Below, piece by piece: positions 1-9,267 of a stretch of 64,000 bases of DNA. Below the pieces are notes generated by a model, which did no database searches, was not told the origin of the DNA, and saw nothing but the letters and a program-made list of their open reading frames with translations. The DNA is from Fremontodendron californicum (Eukaryota > Streptophyta > Magnoliopsida > Malvales > Malvaceae), in the NCBI GenBank assembly GCA_030761205.1, contig JAULJL010000001.1:40185145-40249144 (forward strand), in the 5' to 3' direction. The translations under genes were made by a program, and so were the position numbers. Position 1 is the first letter of the stretch. Every line of letters begins with the position of its first letter.

Positions 1-3000
1 GGATCAGGATCAGCCTATGATCCGATCAGGAACATAGAACTCAGCAGCTGAGCAATCAGGGATGGCTATTTCCCTCAATGTGGGTCCATCTCTTGGAGGC
101 TCATATATAACATCACTCATTTCAATGTTACAACCTGTACTACGTATTGTATAAAGCATATCATGATTGTGATGCTAGTCAACTACTGAGTATGTCAAAG
201 TATGACAAACAATTATTATGGTAATCACAACTTCATGTCGGTAATCTCCCATGAACCCAGGGACCCATGCATAAAGATTATAGTCATAGGGCGTATAATT
301 CCTTATGCAGAAAAAGCCATTCTCATCAGCTTTGCTCCAAAATTGGTAGTTCTAATCAGAAGTACAATAGCAAAATCACAATCTTGAAAAGTGTGATTGA
401 TTGTGTTGCTTGCATTGACAAGACAAATTACAAACACAAAGCTTACATGTCAACAGAAAAGGAATAAAGGACAAAAGGTGTCAGCATGCTGTTGCATGCT
501 TAATGGAATTATAATATGAGTTCAAGCAATCTTACCTTGCTTTCCATTTGCCATGATCCTGCATTTCCTGGAGGAGCCAAGCCAACATATGCACCACCTG
601 CTATTATGTAGTCATTGCTGATATACCTAGACAGAGTAATAACCAGGAAAAAAAAGAAAAGAAAAACAAAGTAGGTATATTTACTTATAAACCAAAACAA
701 GGATAAAAGTAGAACAGGAACCAATATTTCATTTACAGGAACCAATATTTCATTTTGATGGTTCAACAAAATGAGTGGATAAAACAAAAGCGAAACTCTT
801 AAACAGATAGGCATTTTAGTTATTTTCCTAATTCACAGACATTTAAAATGCAGTAACAGAAACACAATGTTTTAGTGGTTCTTCTTGTATTAAATAACAT
901 CTCTGCTATTCTTGCATAGCAACCAATATTATTGCAGTTATTCTTGATATTACAATGATTGCTATGAATAATCTTGTCACTTTTCTGATAAGTGACTTCT
1001 ATGAGCAGTGATGCACTCTTCTAATAGGCTAAAAGCACTTCTATTAAAAGTTTGTCCATCTAAATCATGTCTCCCAATTGTGCTCTAAGCAGCTCTGATA
1101 ACTAAGTTATTAAAGATGTATAATCTATCTTGCATACCTGTCTTGGACTAATATTCTGCCATTAACATTACCCCTTTGTTCTGACTTTGGGAAATCCTCT
1201 GAAGCAGGGAAACAGTATGGCCAGCTTTAAACTTCAACCATCATCTGCAGATCAATTTTATACAATTATTTTCTCCACAGAATGTCACTACAAAAGCATA
1301 AATCATTTCAGTCTGTTTCACAGAAAAATGTTTATGGAGTTTCCAATATCAAACCTTGATTTTAGCATCCTCCCACAGCCAAAGTGGGTCATATCCATAG
1401 GCTGCGGAACTAAGATATATGCAAACGAGGCCAAAAACTTTCTTCCATGGTTCCCCAGCTTCAAATCGTGGAACCATGCATTTCCCAGCATAATGTGAAC
1501 TAATAATTAATAAACATCTGCAGATACCATTTCCCTTGAGAATTAATTTGACTTAAATTTATGATCATGGTAGTGAATATCAGATTACCGAGATAAAAAC
1601 AAGGTGATGTCAAAGTTTTTTATTAAATACTACTGTTGTCCAAGATGAGGCACTTACAGCCAGAGTGGTGGGTCCTACATGTGAGGTTAGGTTCTGTTTA
1701 AGGGGTTCACCAGATCTGAACTCATCACTAGGTGTGATTTACCAGAACCCCACAGGTGGGTCAAAGCAGATCCAACCATGAACCTGAAGATCTTTGCTCT
1801 AACATGAATACCGGTACTTGTCATCCACCTGCAAATCAAGAAGTCATATTAAACATGTATTCCTGTGTGCACACCCATATGGCAAAAGCATTCCTAATAA
1901 TTAGCCAAGCTAGGGCTAGAAATTTAGATTTAATGAAAACAAGCAACATTTAAACTTTGCCACATTGGCATGAACAAAGTTGGTAATCTGCTCAACAATC
2001 TAATTGAAAAGCACTTACTGCAGATGACGGAGAAAATGGCCTAGACAAAGCACACAAGGAAGAGAATAGGCATGCAAGAAGTACCTCTCTGGTTAGCCTC
2101 TGATCCATGGGATTGATGAATAGGACTGCTTCTGGATAAGCCAAAGGTTGGCTCTTCCAGTTGATCAGTCACCAGGGAAGGGCATGTATCTTTTGCCTGT
2201 TATCTGCTATGGCCATGTATTGGAACCTATGATAAATTCAAAAGTCCACAAAATCAACCAATTTTTTACTTGCACAAAATTACTTCACTTGAAACCATAC
2301 ATAGGTGGCTAAAAAACTTATGTTTAAGCCAACTTGATGTCCCATACAGCTGTTCAATCCATTTCATAACCTATCTAGGATTAGTGACTTGCATCACTGG
2401 CCCTAAACAATGACTGGAAGCTACATTAACATGCTATGAACACGTAACTCTTAAAAAGGAAAATTATAGTTGAGTCAATCAATTGATAGAAAATAAATTC
2501 ACAAGAACTAAGTTTTGTCTATAATGGAATCAAAACCCTGGATTGACTGGGATAAAAAGGATACTTCCTTACAATTGCATTTCTGGACAAAGAAAAAAGT
2601 TTTCAAATTTTCACTTGAAATTGTTGGTTTTTATTAAAGAAATCCTTACTGAGCTATAAGCTCCGATTTCTTAAAGGGAAGAACTAAGAATTGCTATGAA
2701 TATGTTACTTGTCTTTTCTGAGCTAGAAAGTAATTCTGGTTTCCCCAAGCTCAAAACCAGGCCATTCCTTGAAATGCTCATAGATGGCATAGGAGTAAAA
2801 GCCAGATGAACCAAGAAGCATTATAAACCAGGAGAAAGATAGGCATGATTAATAATTCTGTAGTTGAAAATCTCAGTAACAAACCTATGTATGGTTTAAG
2901 CAAGGACCTTTTATCGATATTTAGGGGAATGTACTTGCCCTCGAGGGAGGGATCTCACATTCTTGTGAACGAGAGCTCAACTTGTTCCTCATTTTCCACT

Positions 3001-3584
3001 ATAACTCTAAAACTTGATCCTTGAATCCTGCACAGCAATAGCTCTTGCTTCACACTTTAACATAACCACAATAGTCATTATTTATGGTTAATAAATAAAG
3101 TAAAATCAAAACCAGAACCATTTTATCTAATCCTAATAAAAACATGTAAGTCAAAAATTAGGAAAAAATTGATAGTAAACTTTGTAAGCAAAGAAGAAAA
3201 AGTTGTTCAAAAGGAAACCGCAGGCCAACAATAATGGCAAAACTCTTGAGATATATGAAAGAAAATATTGTCATGGAGAGCATGTTACTAGCATGAACTA
3301 GCTTAAATAGGCAAAACACATGTATTTTAAAAATTCTTGGATCAACCAAGTTTCTCTATTGACATATCTAAATGCTGTTGCAATGTAGCTCCTATCCATC
3401 TTGCTTTAAAAATAAAAAATTAGAAAACATATTTTTGCACTCCAAATAGAGGGCATAAAAAAAAGATTTATTGAATTCAAATATGTCCCAATGAAATTAA
3501 GTTGAAGTGTTATCTTGTGGTTGTTATATATGCAGAGCAGAGGGCAATGTACATATACATCAAATATTCCCTTGCCTCCTATTT

Positions 3585-3735
3585 CATTCCAGTGCGGGTC
3601 CCAGTACCTACAATCAGAAAAATTCAGTCAAAGGAAGAGGAAAGCTTTGGTTTGCTGTATGATTTGATTAAAAGAAAAGAAAAATCATATATATATATAT
3701 ATATATATATATTTCTAAGAAAGTTTGTAAGAAAC
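3585..3735. repeat. Host-sequence duplication, left copy
   Basis: This 151-bp stretch covers the 5' part of lyase exon 3, its acceptor and part of the upstream intron including an AT microsatellite. It recurs at 8860-9006 in the same orientation with one substitution (CCCAGTACC against CCCAATACC) and a different AT-repeat length. The two copies flank the retroelement complex. Confidence 0.9.
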
Positions 3736-3761
3736 ATTTAAGCAAAAATATGAAGGAAGGG

Positions 3762-4020
3762 TGGAATCCCAAGGCTGGAAATCAGGGATTTTCAGCTGGA
3801 AACCCAATGCTGGAAATCAGGGATTTCCAGCTGGAAACCCAAGGCTGGAAATCAGGGATTTCCAGAAATCCCAAGGCTGGAAATCAGGGATTTCCAGCTT
3901 GAAATTAGCTGTAAATACTGTCAAATTCTATATTTTAGGGATTAAGTAAACCTTTCCTTCATGTATAAATACCTTGTAACAGACTAGTTCAAAGAAAAGA
4001 AATAACAAAACCTTTCTACA
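3762..4020 (+). repeat. 5' LTR of the first copia element (truncated start)
   Basis: It contains four units of a 32-35 bp hairpin repeat starting at 3775, 3810, 3845 and 3877, then unique sequence with a TATA-like TATAAATA near 3964, ending CTTTCTACA. The start lacks about 25 bp present at the start of the 3' LTR. The end directly abuts the primer-binding site. Confidence 0.88.
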
Positions 4021-4032
4021 TGGTATCAGAAC
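4021..4032 (+). other. Primer-binding site
   Basis: TGGTATCAGAAC directly follows the 5' LTR. It matches the usual plant copia site TGGTATCAGAGC, complementary to the 3' end of initiator methionine tRNA, except near its end. Confidence 0.85.
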
Positions 4033-4050
4033 TATAGGCTCAATTTTTTT

Positions 4051-4370
4051 TCTGGGATTTGAAATCTGTCCAAGAACAGAATTTCTGCTAATTTTTTTTT
4101 CTTTTTTCAGCCTTCATAGCTGAATTTCTGGTCACTGATCAGCAGCCTTCATTGCTGATTTTTCTTTCAAAATTTTTTCTGGGATTTGAAATCTGTCCAA
4201 GAACAGAATTTCTGCTAAAATTTTTTTTCTCTCTTTTTTCAGCCTTCATAGCTGAATTTCTGGTCACTGATCAGCAGCCTTCATTGCTGATTTTTCTTTC
4301 AAAAACAATCACTTTACAAAATGTCTTCCATGACCGAGCTACTTCTTTCAAAAACAATCACTTTACAAAA
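4051..4370 (+). repeat. Tandem duplications in the element leader
   Basis: A block beginning TCTGGGATTTGAAATC at 4051 recurs at 4178, giving a 127-bp period. A shorter block ending in CAATCACTTTACAAAA occurs near 4291-4320 and again near 4343-4370. Together they occupy the place where the missing part of gag should lie, so the deletion and these duplications probably arose together. Confidence 0.8.
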
Positions 4371-5208
4371 CAAGGATAACCTCTGGTGTACCCACTGCAA
4401 AAAGCCCCGTCATACTAAGGAGCACTGTTGGAAGCTTCATGGCACGCCACAAAGTTCTCAATGGAATAGAGGACCTAAAAGTGGAACACAAAGAAGCCGG
4501 GTGCATATGACTCAATCCAAAGAAGACAGATCAAATGAGTTCCATGGTGGAGAACAGAATGAATTCAACAAAGGAGACATTGAACGGCTAAGATCACTTC
4601 TTGATTCATTAGAAAAGTCTACAGGTACCTGTTCTTTGGCAAATTCTGGTAAGCCTCATTCCTTATATGCTTTAAGTGCCTCCAATTTTGAATTTTCAAA
4701 CTCTTGGGTTATTGACTCTGGGGTAACCGATCATATGACTCATTCTTCACACAAATTTCTCACATATCATCCGTGTCCTAGCAACAGAAAAATAGTCATT
4801 GCTGATGGATCTTTGGCCACTGTTGCAGGCCAAGGAGACATTGTTCTAAGCCCATCCATTATTCTTAAAAATGTGTTACATGTACCCAAGTTATCTACAA
4901 ACCTTGTGTCTGCTTACCAACTTACAAAAGATCTAAATTGCAATATGATTTTTTCTCATATTTCTTGTGTATTTCAGGACCAAGTTACGAGGAGGACGAT
5001 TGGACATGCTAAGGTGAGACATGGCCTTTATTATCTTGAGTTACCTAGTGAACAAGTGAACAGTGGAAACAAATCACCTATCTCGTTTCTCTCCAATAAC
5101 TCTCCTTGCAATAAAGACCAAATTTGGCTTTACCACTTTAGACTTGGGCATCCTTCCTTTAGTGTTCTTAGTGTCATGTTTCCACTTTGTTTAAGAATGT
5201 TAGTTTAA
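4321..5208 (+). CDS. Copia frame 1: zinc knuckle, protease, GAG-pre-integrase
   Basis: This 295-residue frame opens with an ATG soon after the leader. A CCHC zinc knuckle (CTHCKKPRHTKEHC) lies at about residues 24-37. Next come the aspartic protease signature VIDSGVTDHMTH (about 129-140) and the pre-integrase segment with the two histidines of the integrase HHCC zinc finger (HFRLGH). The roughly 250-300 residues of Gag capsid normally found upstream are missing. The frame ends through a probable single-base deletion near 5180: downstream homology continues in another frame from about 5187, so protease and integrase are no longer in one polyprotein. The protease motif has Val where Ala is usual after DSG; the catalytic Asp is kept. 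Confidence 0.85.
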   Translation: MSSMTELLLSKTITLQNKDNLWCTHCKKPRHTKEHCWKLHGTPQSSQWNRGPKSGTQRSRVHMTQSKEDRSNEFHGGEQNEFNKGDIERLRSLLDSLEKSTGTCSLANSGKPHSLYALSASNFEFSNSWVIDSGVTDHMTHSSHKFLTYHPCPSNRKIVIADGSLATVAGQGDIVLSPSIILKNVLHVPKLSTNLVSAYQLTKDLNCNMIFSHISCVFQDQVTRRTIGHAKVRHGLYYLELPSEQVNSGNKSPISFLSNNSPCNKDQIWLYHFRLGHPSFSVLSVMFPLCLRMLV

Positions 5209-7955
5209 ATGAGTTTCACTGTGAGGTTTGTGAATTTGCTAAACACCGACGTGTGTCCTTTCCTTTGAGTAATAAAAGAACTACTGTTCCTTTTTCTTTG
5301 ATTCACAGTGATATTTGGGGTCCATCTCGAGTTCCCAACATTTCGGGGGCTCGTTGGTTTGTCTCATTCATAGATGACTGTACTCGAGTTTCATGGATTT
5401 ATTTGTTAAAACAAAAATCTGATGTGAGCAACATTTTTCCTATTTTTCATACAATGGTCAAAACTCAATTCAATGTTAGAATTAAGAAGTTGAGGACTGA
5501 TAATGCTAGGGACTACTTTAATCAAACTTTGTCTCCATACTTTCAAAAGGAGGGAATTATTCATGAATCTTCTTGTGTTGACACACCCCAACAAAATGGA
5601 GTTGCCGAAAGGAAAAATGGTCATTTGTTAGCCTCTGTTCGTGCTCTTTTGTTTCAACAAAATGTTCCAAAAACTTTTTGGGGGGAAGCAGTCCTTACTG
5701 CAGCTCATTTAATAAATCGTATCCCCTCTCGAGTTCTTGATTTTAAAAGTCCAATGGAGGTGTTTTCTAAGTATTTTTCAGATTTCAATATGTTTATGAA
5801 GTTAGTCCCTAGAGTTTTTGGATGTGTCTCATTTGTTCATGTTCACTCTAATAGTCGAAGCAAGTTAGATCCTAGAGCAGTCAAGTGTGTATTCATAGGA
5901 TATTCACCTACTCAAAAAGGGTACAAGTGCTACAATCCTCTTACTCGTAAAACCTATGTCTCTGCTGATGTTACTTTTGCAGAACACGAAAGCTATTTTT
6001 CTAGCCCTTATCCTCAGGAGGAGGCATCATTTATGGAGGATAAGGATTTGTTCTTGAGAGAACCATCAATGGTGGTTAAAATATCTCCTGTACAAACAGA
6101 ACCCACTCCTGAAAGACAACTTACCTCTGAACCTTGTGAACTCATAAATCCTACTCTCACAAAGCCACTACAGGTCTACTCAAGAAGGATAAAGTCAGTG
6201 ATCAATCCTGTGCAAGTTCAAGAAACCAAATCGTCACTTGGAACTGAGGTAAGTCCTACTGAGATATCCCCTACTGTTCTTGATTTAGATTTGCCCATAG
6301 CCACAAGAAAAGGTGTTAGAAAATGCACACAACATCCTTTATCCCATTTTGTGTCATTTGAAAAATTATCAACCCCACACAAAACCTTTCTTACCCATCT
6401 AAACACTGTAGACATCCCACAGACCTTATCGCAGGCACTTGGCAAAGAGGAATGGAAGCATGCAATGAGAGTAGAAATGGAGGCCTTGGAGAAAAATAAA
6501 ACATGGGAACTAACAGAAGTACCAACTGGAAAGAGACTAGTAGGATGCAAATGGGTCTTCACAGTGAAGTATAAGTCGGATGGATCCATTGAGAGGTATA
6601 AAGCAAGACTAGTAGCCAAGGGATATACACAGACCTATGGGGTGGATTATCAAGAGACATTTGCACCAGTGGCGAAGATGAACACAGTAAGGGTATTGTT
6701 ATCCCTAGCAGCAAATTATGATTGGCCTTTACAACAGTTCGATGTGAAGAACGCCTTTTTACATGGTGATCTTGAGGAGGAAATTTATATGGAAGTACCA
6801 CCTGGTTTTGGAATAAATCTGGATAAAAACAAAGTGTGCAAACTGAAAAAAGCATTGTATGGGCTCAAACAATCTCCCCGGGCATGGTTTGGAAGATTTA
6901 CCAAAGCAATGGTGAATATGAAGTACAAACAGAGTCAGGGTGATCATACATTGTTTATCAAGCATTCGGCTTCAGGGGGAGTCACGGCATTGATAGTTTA
7001 TGTGGATGATATAATTGTAACTGGGAATGATCCAGATGAAAAGGAGGCTCTTCGGAAGTATTTAGCAAAAGAGTTTGAAATAAAGGACCTTGGAAAATTG
7101 AAGTACTTCTTAGGAATAGAAGTAGCTCGGTCCAAGGAAGGAATCTTTGTTTCACAGCAAAAATATGTTCTTGATCTGTTAAAAGAAACAGGTAAGCTTG
7201 GTTGCAAACCATCAGATACGCCTATTGAGCCAAATCATAGATTAGGAGAATCTGTGGAAGGAGAACCAGCGGACAAAGGCATGTACCAAAGACTTGTGGG
7301 GAAGCTAATCTATCTATCACACACACGACCTGACATTGCATATGCAGTGAGTGTTGTGAGTCAGTTCATGCAAAATCCTAAAGGTGTCCATCTCGCTGCA
7401 GTATACCGGATCCTACAATATTTGAAAGGCAATCCAGGAAAAGGGGTTCTCTTTAGAAAAGGCACAAGAATGGAACTAGAAGCATACACAGATGCCGATT
7501 ATGCTGGCTGTGTTACTGACAGAAGATCAACATCTGGGTATTGTACTTTCATTGGCGGAAATTTGGTAACCTGGAGGAGTAAGAAACAACCAGTTGTAGC
7601 AAGATCTAGTGCTGAGGCAGAATTTCGATCAATGGCACAAGGTATTTGTGAACTGTTATGGCTCAAAATTATACTAGATGACTTGAAGATTAAATGGGAG
7701 ACTCCAATGAAGTTGTATTGTGATAATAAGTCTGCAATCAACATAGCTCACAATCCAGTTCAGCACGACAGAACTAAACATGTGGAGGTTGACAGACATT
7801 TAATTAAGGAGAAACTTGAAAGTGGATTGATTTGCACTCCCTATATTTCCACAAAGAACCAGCTAGCAGATGTCTTAACTAAAGGACTGATGAGTTCAGC
7901 ATTTCAGCAGATTGTAGACAAGCTAGGGATGGAAAATATCTACTCCCCAGCTTGA
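5187..7955 (+). CDS. Copia frame 2: integrase, reverse transcriptase, RNase H
   Basis: A 922-residue uninterrupted frame. The integrase zinc-finger cysteines appear as CEVC near the start. The DDE triad can be followed through HSDIWGP, LRTDNARDYF and PQQNGVAERKN. The RT begins near KTWELTEVPTGKRLVGCKWV, with YKARLVAKGYTQ, FDVKNAFLHGDLEEEIYM and the catalytic YVDDIIVTG. RNase H follows with YTDADYAGC, SSAEAEFRSMA, YCDNKSAI and the C-terminal NQLADVLTKGL. The stop overlaps the start of the polypurine tract. So long an open frame in a plant retroelement implies recent insertion. It has no ATG of its own at the frame start, consistent with a polyprotein split by one lost base. Confidence 0.93.
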   Translation: MFKNVSLNEFHCEVCEFAKHRRVSFPLSNKRTTVPFSLIHSDIWGPSRVPNISGARWFVSFIDDCTRVSWIYLLKQKSDVSNIFPIFHTMVKTQFNVRIKKLRTDNARDYFNQTLSPYFQKEGIIHESSCVDTPQQNGVAERKNGHLLASVRALLFQQNVPKTFWGEAVLTAAHLINRIPSRVLDFKSPMEVFSKYFSDFNMFMKLVPRVFGCVSFVHVHSNSRSKLDPRAVKCVFIGYSPTQKGYKCYNPLTRKTYVSADVTFAEHESYFSSPYPQEEASFMEDKDLFLREPSMVVKISPVQTEPTPERQLTSEPCELINPTLTKPLQVYSRRIKSVINPVQVQETKSSLGTEVSPTEISPTVLDLDLPIATRKGVRKCTQHPLSHFVSFEKLSTPHKTFLTHLNTVDIPQTLSQALGKEEWKHAMRVEMEALEKNKTWELTEVPTGKRLVGCKWVFTVKYKSDGSIERYKARLVAKGYTQTYGVDYQETFAPVAKMNTVRVLLSLAANYDWPLQQFDVKNAFLHGDLEEEIYMEVPPGFGINLDKNKVCKLKKALYGLKQSPRAWFGRFTKAMVNMKYKQSQGDHTLFIKHSASGGVTALIVYVDDIIVTGNDPDEKEALRKYLAKEFEIKDLGKLKYFLGIEVARSKEGIFVSQQKYVLDLLKETGKLGCKPSDTPIEPNHRLGESVEGEPADKGMYQRLVGKLIYLSHTRPDIAYAVSVVSQFMQNPKGVHLAAVYRILQYLKGNPGKGVLFRKGTRMELEAYTDADYAGCVTDRRSTSGYCTFIGGNLVTWRSKKQPVVARSSAEAEFRSMAQGICELLWLKIILDDLKIKWETPMKLYCDNKSAINIAHNPVQHDRTKHVEVDRHLIKEKLESGLICTPYISTKNQLADVLTKGLMSSAFQQIVDKLGMENIYSPA

Positions 7956-7962
7956 GGGGGAG
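7954..7962 (+). other. Polypurine tract
   Basis: The purine run GAGGGGGAG overlaps the pol stop codon and directly precedes the 3' LTR starting TGCTGGAAATC. This is the expected plus-strand priming site. Confidence 0.82.
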
Positions 7963-8361
7963 TGCTGGAAATCAGGGATTGACAGCTGGAATCCCAAGGC
8001 TGGAAATCAGGGATTTCCAGCTGGAATCCCAAGGCTGGAAATCAGGGATTGACAGCTGGAATCCCAAGGCTTCCAGCTGGAATCCCAAGGCTTCCAGCTG
8101 GAATCCCAAGGCTGGAAATCAGGGATTTCCAGCTGGAAACCCAATGCTGGAAATCAGGGATTTCCAGCTGGAAACCCAAGGCTGGAAATCAAGGATTTCC
8201 AGCTGGAAACCCAAGGCTGGAAATCAGGGATTTCCAGCTTGAAATTAGCTGTAAATACTGTCAAATTCCTATATTTTAGGGATTAAGTAAACCTTTCCTT
8301 CATGTATAAATACCTTGTAACAGACTAGTTCAAAGAAAAGAAATAACAAAACCTTTCTACA
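7963..8361 (+). repeat. 3' LTR with expanded hairpin array
   Basis: 399 bp, TG...CA ended. It has seven full hairpin units (starts 7965, 8000, 8035, 8112, 8147, 8182, 8217) and two short 17-bp partial units around 8073-8106. The unique downstream part is nearly identical to that of the 5' LTR, including the TATAAATA-like box. The array is about twice as long as in the 5' LTR. Confidence 0.9.
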
Positions 8362-8369
8362 TGTTTCTT

Positions 8370-8532
8370 ACAAAGAACCAGCTAGCAGATGTCTTAACTA
8401 AAGGACTGATGAGTTCAGCATTTCAGCAGATTGTAGGCAAGCTAGGGATGGAAAATATCTACTCCCCAGCTTGAGAGGGAGTGCTGGAAATCAGGGATTG
8501 ACAGCTGGAATCCCAAGGCTGGAAATCAGGGA
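8370..8532 (+). mobile_element. Second copy of the copia 3' end
   Basis: This segment repeats the end of RNase H (KNQLADVLTKGL onward), the stop codon, the polypurine tract (here GAGAGGGAG) and the first roughly 45 bp of an LTR. Few differences separate it from 7852-7990. It follows the 3' LTR directly and breaks into the inverted LTR at about 8533. It shows that a second, related copy contributed to the locus. Confidence 0.85.
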
Positions 8533-8537
8533 TACCA

Positions 8538-8859
8538 TGTAGAAAGGTTTTGTTATTTCTTTTCTTTGAACTAGTCTGTTACAAGGTATTTATACATGAA
8601 GGAAAGGTTTACTTAATCCCTAAAATATAGGAATTTGACAGTATTTACAGCTAATTTCAAGCTGGAAATCCCTGATTTCCAGCCTTGGGTTTCCAGCTGG
8701 AAATCCCTGATTTCCAGCCTTGGGTTTCCAGCTGGAAATCCCTGATTTCCAGCATTGGGTTTCCAGCTGGAAATCCCTGATTTCCAGCCTTGGGATTCCA
8801 GCTGGAAATCCCTGATTTCCAGCCTTGGGATTCCAGCTGTCAATCCCTGATTTCCAGCA
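8538..8859 (-). repeat. Third LTR, inverted
   Basis: 322 bp, the reverse complement of the element's LTR, complete from TGCTGGAAATC (at 8859) to CTTTCTACA (at 8538). It has six hairpin units (8662, 8697, 8732, 8767, 8802, 8837). Just outside its end, the bases before 8538 read as the complement of TGGTATC, the start of a primer-binding site. It is therefore the 5' LTR of an oppositely oriented copy of which nothing else remains. Confidence 0.88.
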
Positions 8860-9006
8860 CATTCCAGTGCGGGTCCCAATACCTACAATCAGAAAAATTC
8901 AGTCAAAGGAAGAGGAAAGCTTTGGTTTGCTGTATGATTTGATTAAAAGAAAAGAAAAATCATATATATATATATATATATATTTCTAAGAAAGTTTGTA
9001 AGAAAC
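8860..9006. repeat. Host-sequence duplication, right copy
   Basis: Right copy of the 3585-3735 segment. It starts directly after the outer end of the inverted LTR and continues into undisturbed lyase intron. It contains a truncated second copy of the 5' part of exon 3 (8860-8882, reading YWDPHWN on the minus strand). A normal copia insertion duplicates about 5 bp, so roughly 150 bp is anomalous. Confidence 0.88.
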
Positions 9007-9267
9007 TCTCCATATAAGGAGTATAAGAAAATATCTGTAATATTTTTTCCTAAGACGCCTCGAATTGTTCTGTCTTAAGCTACATCTTAACTAGAGTTCT
9101 GATTTATTTAAATTAATTAATTCCATGTTTAGAAATGCCTACGAATTTGTTGTTTTGATTGCTATGCACTTAATTAGTTCCATATTTACAGATTCCTAAC
9201 CATGATAAGCAGAAACAGCTAGAAGAAAGAATACAAAGAACATTATAGTAGCTGTAATACTACACAC

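Larger units (their letters stand above)
3762..8361 (+). mobile_element. Ty1/copia LTR retrotransposon, young, gag mostly missing
   Basis: Layout: 5' LTR 3762-4020, primer-binding site 4021 onward, leader with a tandem duplication, a short zinc-knuckle/protease frame, an integrase/RT/RNase H frame, a polypurine tract at 7954-7962 and 3' LTR 7963-8361. Domain order protease-integrase-RT-RNase H defines the copia superfamily. Outside their internal repeat arrays the two LTRs differ by about one base, so the insertion is recent. The 5' LTR lacks the first roughly 25 bases of the 3' LTR, and no 5-bp target duplication is visible. The body of Gag that normally precedes the zinc knuckle is absent, so the copy is probably not autonomous. 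Confidence 0.93.

Noticed and set aside
6218..7744. Minus-strand open frames across the copia pol region
   Set aside because: They are antisense shadows of the continuous RT/RNase H frame.
7965..8235. CRISPR-like regular array
   Set aside because: Units are palindromic with an almost constant spacer, lie inside an LTR of a plant retroelement and lack unique spacers.
7952..8279. Open frames encoding repeated GNQGFPAGNPRLEIRDFQLE peptides
   Set aside because: They are translations of the 35-bp LTR hairpin array in several frames and on both strands; no start context or codon signal supports them.
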